Source: Pasteurellaceae bacterium Macca
Lineage (GTDB): Bacteria > Pseudomonadota > Gammaproteobacteria > Enterobacterales > Pasteurellaceae
Direction of reading: 5' to 3'
Assembly: GCA_023101485.1 (NCBI GenBank)
Contig: LVZB01000013.1
Coordinates: 62,001 to 126,000, forward strand
Length of the DNA stretch: 64,000 nucleotides
The notes under the pieces were generated by a model, which worked only from the letters and a program-made list of their open reading frames with translations, searched no databases and was not told the origin of the DNA. The position numbers and the translations under genes were made by a program. Shown here piece by piece: positions 59,201-64,000 of the stretch (position 1 is its first letter; every line of letters begins with the position of its first letter).

Positions 59201-60235
59201 TTATTGGGCGAGTTTGACCTCATTAACCCATTTTTCGATTAAGCGTTTCCGTTCATCGCTTGAACCAAATTTCTCAAAATTATAATTGATCAGATTGAGT
59301 TTTTTCGGATCGAGGGAGAATGGCGAGGATTCAGCCGTCGTATTGGTGAGAACTTGGAAGGCTTCGCCTTTTTGCCACGAAAGCTCTTGGGCTTCTTTGG
59401 AGAGCGCCCAATCGACAAATAATTTCGCATTATCTAAATTACGCGCCCCTTTTAGAATACTCACGCCACCTAGCTCATAACCTGTGCCGTCTGTTGGTGC
59501 AACGATCTCAATTTTGGCACCGTTTTTCTTCTCCATGGCATAATCGTGCAAGAAGCCGATACCAATCGCCGTTTCGCCACGAGCGGTGTTACGGGAAGGG
59601 GTGATGCCTGATTTTGTGTATTGAGAGATATTTTTATGTAACTTTTTGAAATATTGGAAGGCTTTTTCCTCTCCCCAAAGTTGTACGAAAGTGGCTATCG
59701 CGGTGTAAGCCGTGCCGGAGCTTTGTGGATCGGCGATTTGAATTTCCCCAGCAAGGCGAGGATCGAGTAGGTCTTCCCACGTTGTTGGGACTTTTTCAAT
59801 ACCGAGTTTAGCTAAGCGATCCGTATTCACACCAAAGCCTAAAATGCCCATATAAACCGCTGAGGAGTAGTTACCTTTTAGCTTGGCAGGGTCACGGAAA
59901 GGCTCGGCAATTTGTGCGAGATTAGGTGATTGATAGGCTTGCAGTAAGCCCATTTCGCCCGCTTGGGATTGCGGGTCAAGCGTGCCACCGTACCACACAT
60001 CCGCCTGTGGGTTATTTTTTTCGGCTTCAATTTTGGCGAGGGTACTGCCTGAACCGTTACGAATAAAAGAGACTTTGACATCGTGTTTTTTGCCGAAGGC
60101 TTGGGTTTCTTGTTCGCACATTAAATTGGTGGCACTGCAATAAACCACTAAACGCCCAGCCGCGTTGGCTTGGCTAGCAATCAGAGAGCCTAAAAAGAGT
60201 GAAGAGAGGGCAAGAGAGAGATTTTTTAATTTCAT
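59201..60235 (-). CDS. afuA: AfuA, sugar-phosphate-binding protein
   Basis: A 344-residue periplasmic binding protein with a 25-residue signal peptide (SQANA|AG). Despite older 'ferric uptake' naming, the A. pleuropneumoniae AfuA was shown to bind glucose-6-phosphate and related sugar phosphates. The reported pocket residues S37, H205, D206 and E229 of the mature protein map to S62, H230, D231 and E254 here and are all present. So sugar-phosphate binding is expected. It is the first gene of afuABC and is preceded by a perfect CRP site and a plausible -10. Confidence 0.93.
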   Translation of the reverse strand: MKLKNLSLALSSLFLGSLIASQANAAGRLVVYCSATNLMCEQETQAFGKKHDVKVSFIRNGSGSTLAKIEAEKNNPQADVWYGGTLDPQSQAGEMGLLQAYQSPNLAQIAEPFRDPAKLKGNYSSAVYMGILGFGVNTDRLAKLGIEKVPTTWEDLLDPRLAGEIQIADPQSSGTAYTAIATFVQLWGEEKAFQYFKKLHKNISQYTKSGITPSRNTARGETAIGIGFLHDYAMEKKNGAKIEIVAPTDGTGYELGGVSILKGARNLDNAKLFVDWALSKEAQELSWQKGEAFQVLTNTTAESSPFSLDPKKLNLINYNFEKFGSSDERKRLIEKWVNEVKLAQ

Positions 60236-60293
60236 AGTATCGTCCTTGGTGAAAAAAAGTGGGCGTACTTTAACGGAATTTGCTAAAAAATAT

Positions 60294-60309
60294 TGTGATA
60301 CAGTTCACA
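60294..60309 (-). promoter_or_regulatory. CRP site before afuA
   Basis: TGTGATACAGTTCACA has both half sites perfect. A -10-like TAAAGT on the minus strand (60272-60267) would put transcription start near 60260, about 41 bases from the centre of the site. That is the class II CRP-activator position. It fits cAMP-dependent control of sugar-phosphate uptake. Confidence 0.8.
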
Positions 60310-60426
60310 TTTCTTGGCTTTTCTCCCATTTTGCGGATTCCCTAAGAAGCTGTGATTAAAATCGCCATTTTGCTGAAATTTGGGGTAAAATACGCGACTT
60401 ATTTCTTTGATTGCAGAGGATTTTCT

Positions 60427-61623
60427 GTGAAACCGACTTACTCTTTTTCGTTTTTCATTGCACTAGGTTGTCTGGGGCTTGGTATGAGCACCCCAAGCAA
60501 AGCAAATGATTTGAGCCAAATTCAACAAAAAATCAAACAACAGCAGAGCAAAATTGCAGAACAGAAAAGAAAGCGTGATTCTTTGCAATCCACCCTTAAA
60601 AACCAAGAGATTGAAATGGGTAAGGTGTTGAATACCTTAAAGAAAACCCAAGTCACCCTCACCGAAACCCGCCAAGCCATTCAACGTACAGAGCAGGAAA
60701 TTAAACGCCTTGAAAAGCAAGAAAAAGAGCAGAAAGAGCGTTTAAAAGAGCAGTTGGATTCCGCCTACCGTTCGGGGATTCACCCGTCTGTTTTAGAACG
60801 CCTATTATCGGAATCAGCCAAAAATGCTGACCGAATGGGTGCTTATTATGAACATATCAACCAAGTTCGCATTGATGCCATTTTCGATTTACGCCGTACC
60901 CAAGAAGAGCTTAAAGCGCGTCGTGATGAGTTAAAAGGGCAACAAAAAGGGCAACAAACACAGCTTAATGAGCAGAAAAAACAAGAAAAAGATCTGCAAA
61001 AAGTAAAAAACGAACGGGAAAGCACGATTCGTTCCTTAGATAAAACCCTCGAACAGGATCAAAACCGCCTAGAAGCCTTAAAAGCAAATGAACTGGCGTT
61101 GCGTAATCAAATCGCTCGGGCAGCAAGTGAAGCCGCAGCCAGAGAGAAGCAAGAAATTGCTCGGTTAGAGAAACAGAAAAATAACGAAGAAAAACGCAGT
61201 GCGACGGAGCAAGAGAAACAGCAAGTGCGTGCCGGTAGCGGTTTAGGTAATGGCAAATTTAATTTGCCGGTGGCAGGTAAAGTGGTCAATCGCTTTGGTT
61301 CTACCCAAATGGGGGAAATCAAATGGAGTGGCATCGTTATTCAAGCGCCGTCAGGTTCGCCTGTACGTGCGATTTCGAGCGGTAAAGTCATTCTTGCCGA
61401 TTGGTTGCAAGGTTATGGTCAGGTTGTGGCGATAGATCACGGTAACGGCGATATGTCCCTTTATGGTTATAACCAGTCTGTTTCCGTGCGTAAAGGCGCG
61501 AGAGTTCAAGCTGGACAAACCATTGCCAGTGTGGGGAACACCGGGGGACAAAGCCGGACAGGGCTTTATTTTGAAATTCGCCGTAAAGGTGTAGCGATGA
61601 ACCCGTCACGTTGGATTAAATAA
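60427..61623 (+). CDS. envC: Murein hydrolase activator EnvC
   Basis: Periplasmic septal protein of 398 residues that turns on the amidases AmiA and AmiB at division. A signal peptide is followed by a long coiled coil (about 25-270, heptads rich in Gln, Lys and Glu) and a LytM domain (about 285-398). The LytM zinc ligands are replaced (for example LYGYN and LYFEIR where catalytic enzymes have His), so it is a degenerate, activating LytM as in E. coli EnvC. Start is GTG 60427, with AGAGGA upstream; an upstream ATG is in frame but lacks a signal peptide. The stop overlaps yibQ. Confidence 0.92.
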   Translation: MKPTYSFSFFIALGCLGLGMSTPSKANDLSQIQQKIKQQQSKIAEQKRKRDSLQSTLKNQEIEMGKVLNTLKKTQVTLTETRQAIQRTEQEIKRLEKQEKEQKERLKEQLDSAYRSGIHPSVLERLLSESAKNADRMGAYYEHINQVRIDAIFDLRRTQEELKARRDELKGQQKGQQTQLNEQKKQEKDLQKVKNERESTIRSLDKTLEQDQNRLEALKANELALRNQIARAASEAAAREKQEIARLEKQKNNEEKRSATEQEKQQVRAGSGLGNGKFNLPVAGKVVNRFGSTQMGEIKWSGIVIQAPSGSPVRAISSGKVILADWLQGYGQVVAIDHGNGDMSLYGYNQSVSVRKGARVQAGQTIASVGNTGGQSRTGLYFEIRRKGVAMNPSRWIK

Positions 61624-62468
61624 TGAAAAAGAGCGGGATCAAGCGGTCTTTTTTTACTCTTTTTTTGCTCTTGATATCGTGGTCGGTTCAGGCAGAAAAA
61701 ATCGGTAAATTAGCCATTGTGATTGACGATATTGGTTACCGTAATAAAGAAGATAGTGCGATTTATGCCTTTCCTCAGGCGGTGAGTGTGGCGATCATCC
61801 CTGTTTCCCCCCACGCAACGGATCGGGCGAAGAAAGCCCACGAACAACAGCGTGATGTGTTGATTCACTTGCCGATGCAACCCCAGGGCAATCACCCCGT
61901 TGAGCAAGGTGCGTTAATGGTGGGCATGGAGGCAGAGAAAGTGGCGAACTTGATTGCCCAAGCGCAACAACAAGTACCCCACGCCATTGGCTTAAATAAC
62001 CATATGGGCAGCCGAGCGACAAGTGATAAAGCCACGATGGAAAAGTTGATGATAAGCCTTAAACAGGCACAGTTGTTTTTCTTAGATAGTAAAACGGCGG
62101 GCAGTAGTGTCGCTTATCGTACCGCTCAAGATTTTGGGATAAAAGCCCTTGAACGGCATATCTTTTTAGATAGCAGTGATGTTTTAGCTGATGTGGAACG
62201 TCAGTTTCAGTCTGCTGTAAAATATGCTCGAACCCATGGTTCGGTAGTGATGATTGGTCATCCGCGTAAAAATAGTATTGCCGTGCTTGAACGAGGCATT
62301 GCTCAACTGCCAAAGGATATTGAGCTTGTGCCGATAAGCCAGCTTTGGAAAAGCGAATCACAACGCCCAATTAAACCGTTTATTATGGTATTTGAGGTTG
62401 AACCTGCATTGACTTCAATTGCCCCTTATCAAGGTGTGCCCCTGTTACGTGGTGTACCGAAAGAGTAA
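61623..62468 (+). CDS. yibQ: Divergent polysaccharide deacetylase YibQ
   Basis: A 281-residue secreted protein (signal peptide 1-24, SVQA) of the divergent polysaccharide deacetylase family. LAIVIDDIGYRNKED starts the domain with the metal-binding Asp pair. LIHLPMQPQG, GLNNHMGSRAT (His near the site), FFLDSKTAGSS and SVVMIGHPRKN follow. Its substrate is unknown. The start overlaps the envC stop (TAATG), a pairing also seen in E. coli. Confidence 0.9.
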   Translation: MKKSGIKRSFFTLFLLLISWSVQAEKIGKLAIVIDDIGYRNKEDSAIYAFPQAVSVAIIPVSPHATDRAKKAHEQQRDVLIHLPMQPQGNHPVEQGALMVGMEAEKVANLIAQAQQQVPHAIGLNNHMGSRATSDKATMEKLMISLKQAQLFFLDSKTAGSSVAYRTAQDFGIKALERHIFLDSSDVLADVERQFQSAVKYARTHGSVVMIGHPRKNSIAVLERGIAQLPKDIELVPISQLWKSESQRPIKPFIMVFEVEPALTSIAPYQGVPLLRGVPKE

Positions 62469-62525
62469 AAATTGCAAAAAACAGCGTAAATTTGACCGCT
62501 TGTTTTCGTTTTAAGAGTGATACCC

Positions 62526-64000
62526 ATGAAGATAAAACGCTTTCCTTTAGTCTTGCTTGTTCTAAGCAGTGTTGCGCTGGCAGAACAGACTGTATTACTG
62601 AAAATTGAAGGAATAAAGGATAAAGATCTTACCCAAAATGTACGAATTTATCTTTCTCAAGTGAGTAATGATGAAGCCGATGGATCGGAACGTTACCGCA
62701 ATCGAGTGCAAGAAACGGTCGATAAAGCCTTACGCGCCAAAGGGTATTATCTCTCTCAATATCATTGGGATTTGACTCCACGGAAACGTCCGGCTAAAGA
62801 TCTGCTTACTCTGACGGTACAGCTCGATAAACCGACCCTATTAGATAATAGAGAGGTCACGTTAAGCGGGGAAGCGAAAAAAGACAGCGATTTTGAAAAA
62901 CTGCTCAGCAAAGACATTCCGAAAAAAGGCACGGTGTTAAACCACGAGACTTACGATAATTTTAAAAGTAGTTTGGAAAAACTTGCCCAATCTAAGGGCT
63001 ATTTTGACGGAAAATGGCTCTATCATCGTTTAGAAGTCTTCCCTCGGGAGCATCTTGCCGATTGGCGTTTAAGTTATGAGAGCGGTGAACGTTATAGATT
63101 AGGCAAAATCAGCTTTAAAGATAGTCAAATTCGGGAAGATTACTTGGTGAATATTCTCCGTGTCAAAGAGGGGGATTTTTACCACATTAACGATCTCTCT
63201 AAAATGACGAGTGACTATTCCGGTAGTAATTGGTTCTCCTCAGTGTTAATTGAACCTGAGTTAAATGAAGAGAGTAAAACGGTTGATCTCAATCTGTTAT
63301 TCAAGCCAAAACGCAAAAATGAGATGGAAGTGGGGATCGGTTTTGCGACCGAAGTTGGACCTCGTTTACAGTTGAACTGGAAAAAGCCGTGGATCAATGA
63401 CAGAGGTCATAACTTTGAGATGAATAGTTATGTCTCTAAGCCAGAACAGAACATTGAATTTGGTTACAAAATGCCGGTTAAAGCCAGCCCGTTATTTCAG
63501 TACCACGAAATTTCTGGTGGCTTACAGCATGAAGATCAAAATGACACCAAATTCACTGGGGCGCATCTGGGTTTTCAACGTTTTTGGAATGCCGAAAGTG
63601 GTTGGTCTTTTTCTTTAGGGGTAAAGGCCCGTTATGATGCTTTCCAACAAGCAGAAGATAAATTTAAGACTTTCTTACTTTATCCAACTTCTTCATTAAA
63701 TTACACTAAAACTGATGGCAATCGTTTCCCTCTTTGGGGGCAATCTCATAAATTTACCGTGAATTGGGGGAGCAAAGTGTGGGGGTCAGATGTCAATTTC
63801 TACACGGCAAAGGCTTCTTCTACTTTGGTTCATACCTTGGCAAATAATCATCGCTTTGTGGCTCGTGCCGAAGTGGGGTATTTAAAAGCCGGGGAGTTTG
63901 AGCGTATTCCACCGGCATTACGCTATTTTGCTGGTGGGGATATGAGTATCCGTGGTTTTGGTTATAAAGATATTTCTCCGAAGGATAAAAATGGCAAATT
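62526..64000 (+). CDS. tamA: TamA-type Omp85 outer-membrane protein, C-terminus beyond the window
   Basis: The first 491 codons of an Omp85 protein. A signal peptide (1-19, SVALA|EQ) is followed by three POTRA domains (about 20-255) and the start of the beta barrel. The barrel-plug motif SIRGFGY is present near the end of the visible part. TamA with TamB moves autotransporters and lipids to the outer membrane. The size of the POTRA region fits TamA (three POTRA) rather than BamA (five). tamB would be expected just after, beyond the window. The start is an ATG with only a weak purine-rich site. Confidence 0.9.
   Translation, partial: MKIKRFPLVLLVLSSVALAEQTVLLKIEGIKDKDLTQNVRIYLSQVSNDEADGSERYRNRVQETVDKALRAKGYYLSQYHWDLTPRKRPAKDLLTLTVQLDKPTLLDNREVTLSGEAKKDSDFEKLLSKDIPKKGTVLNHETYDNFKSSLEKLAQSKGYFDGKWLYHRLEVFPREHLADWRLSYESGERYRLGKISFKDSQIREDYLVNILRVKEGDFYHINDLSKMTSDYSGSNWFSSVLIEPELNEESKTVDLNLLFKPKRKNEMEVGIGFATEVGPRLQLNWKKPWINDRGHNFEMNSYVSKPEQNIEFGYKMPVKASPLFQYHEISGGLQHEDQNDTKFTGAHLGFQRFWNAESGWSFSLGVKARYDAFQQAEDKFKTFLLYPTSSLNYTKTDGNRFPLWGQSHKFTVNWGSKVWGSDVNFYTAKASSTLVHTLANNHRFVARAEVGYLKAGEFERIPPALRYFAGGDMSIRGFGYKDISPKDKNGK

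Overview
This window is a stretch of chromosome from a member of the Pasteurellaceae. The evidence is the gene content (HICA-type carbonic anhydrase, FnrP-type FNR, mukFEB, the pit/YgiM cluster, AfuABC) and the many copies of ACAAGCGGT, the core of the Actinobacillus pleuropneumoniae-type (Apl) DNA uptake sequence. That points to the Apl-type branch (Actinobacillus / Mannheimia / Bibersteinia-like genera) rather than the Haemophilus influenzae type. The species cannot be fixed from the sequence alone. No prophage, CRISPR array, IS element or rRNA operon was seen; there is one tRNA gene (initiator tRNA-Met).

Layout. 0-5 kb: moaC (cut by the window edge) and moaA on the minus strand behind a probable Moco riboswitch, then ygdD-rlmM, a beta-carbonic anhydrase, cspD and a DUF1439 protein. 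5-9 kb: a 44-residue lipoprotein, lolA, trpR-mtgA, nfsA-rimK. 8.8-16.5 kb: the mukF-mukE-mukB condensin operon, interrupted by an AT-rich DUF1016/PDDEXK nuclease-family gene between mukF and mukE. 16.7-22.7 kb: aroG, tsaB, two nearly identical voltage-gated sodium channel genes flanking a small 19-residue-repeat protein, and glnS. 22.8-31.8 kb: glpX, aroA, a tandemly duplicated GC-rich repeat block, pnp with a long leader hairpin, nlpI, deaD, tadA. 31.8-38.8 kb: YidE-type transporter, gltS, fnr, a 32-residue membrane peptide, tgt, a GT8 glycosyltransferase, a YgiM-type SH3 protein. 38.9-47.5 kb: pit with its PhoU-like partner, an MFS transporter, mltA, tRNA-fMet, a small membrane protein, uvrB, trmJ. 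47.6-60.2 kb: an orphan AfuA-like binding protein, raiA, lpxL, rdgB-ybjQ-ycgN, ydfG, trpBA behind a TrpR operator, metC, and afuABC behind a near-ideal CRP site. 60.4-64 kb: envC, yibQ and the start of tamA.

How the parts connect. trpR at 5.9 kb encodes the repressor whose operator lies at 52.6 kb before trpBA, and aroG feeds the same pathway. afuABC, with a CRP site about 41 bases before a plausible start of transcription, looks like a catabolite-controlled sugar-phosphate importer. A second AfuA-like protein with altered pocket residues is encoded 11 kb away without its own permease. Many converging genes are separated by hairpins built from two uptake sequences in inverted orientation.

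Most of the window is ordinary core genome. The parts that merit a second look are the nuclease-family gene inside mukFEB, the duplicated sodium channels with the repeat protein between them, the orphan binding protein, the duplicated repeat block before pnp, and two very small proteins.
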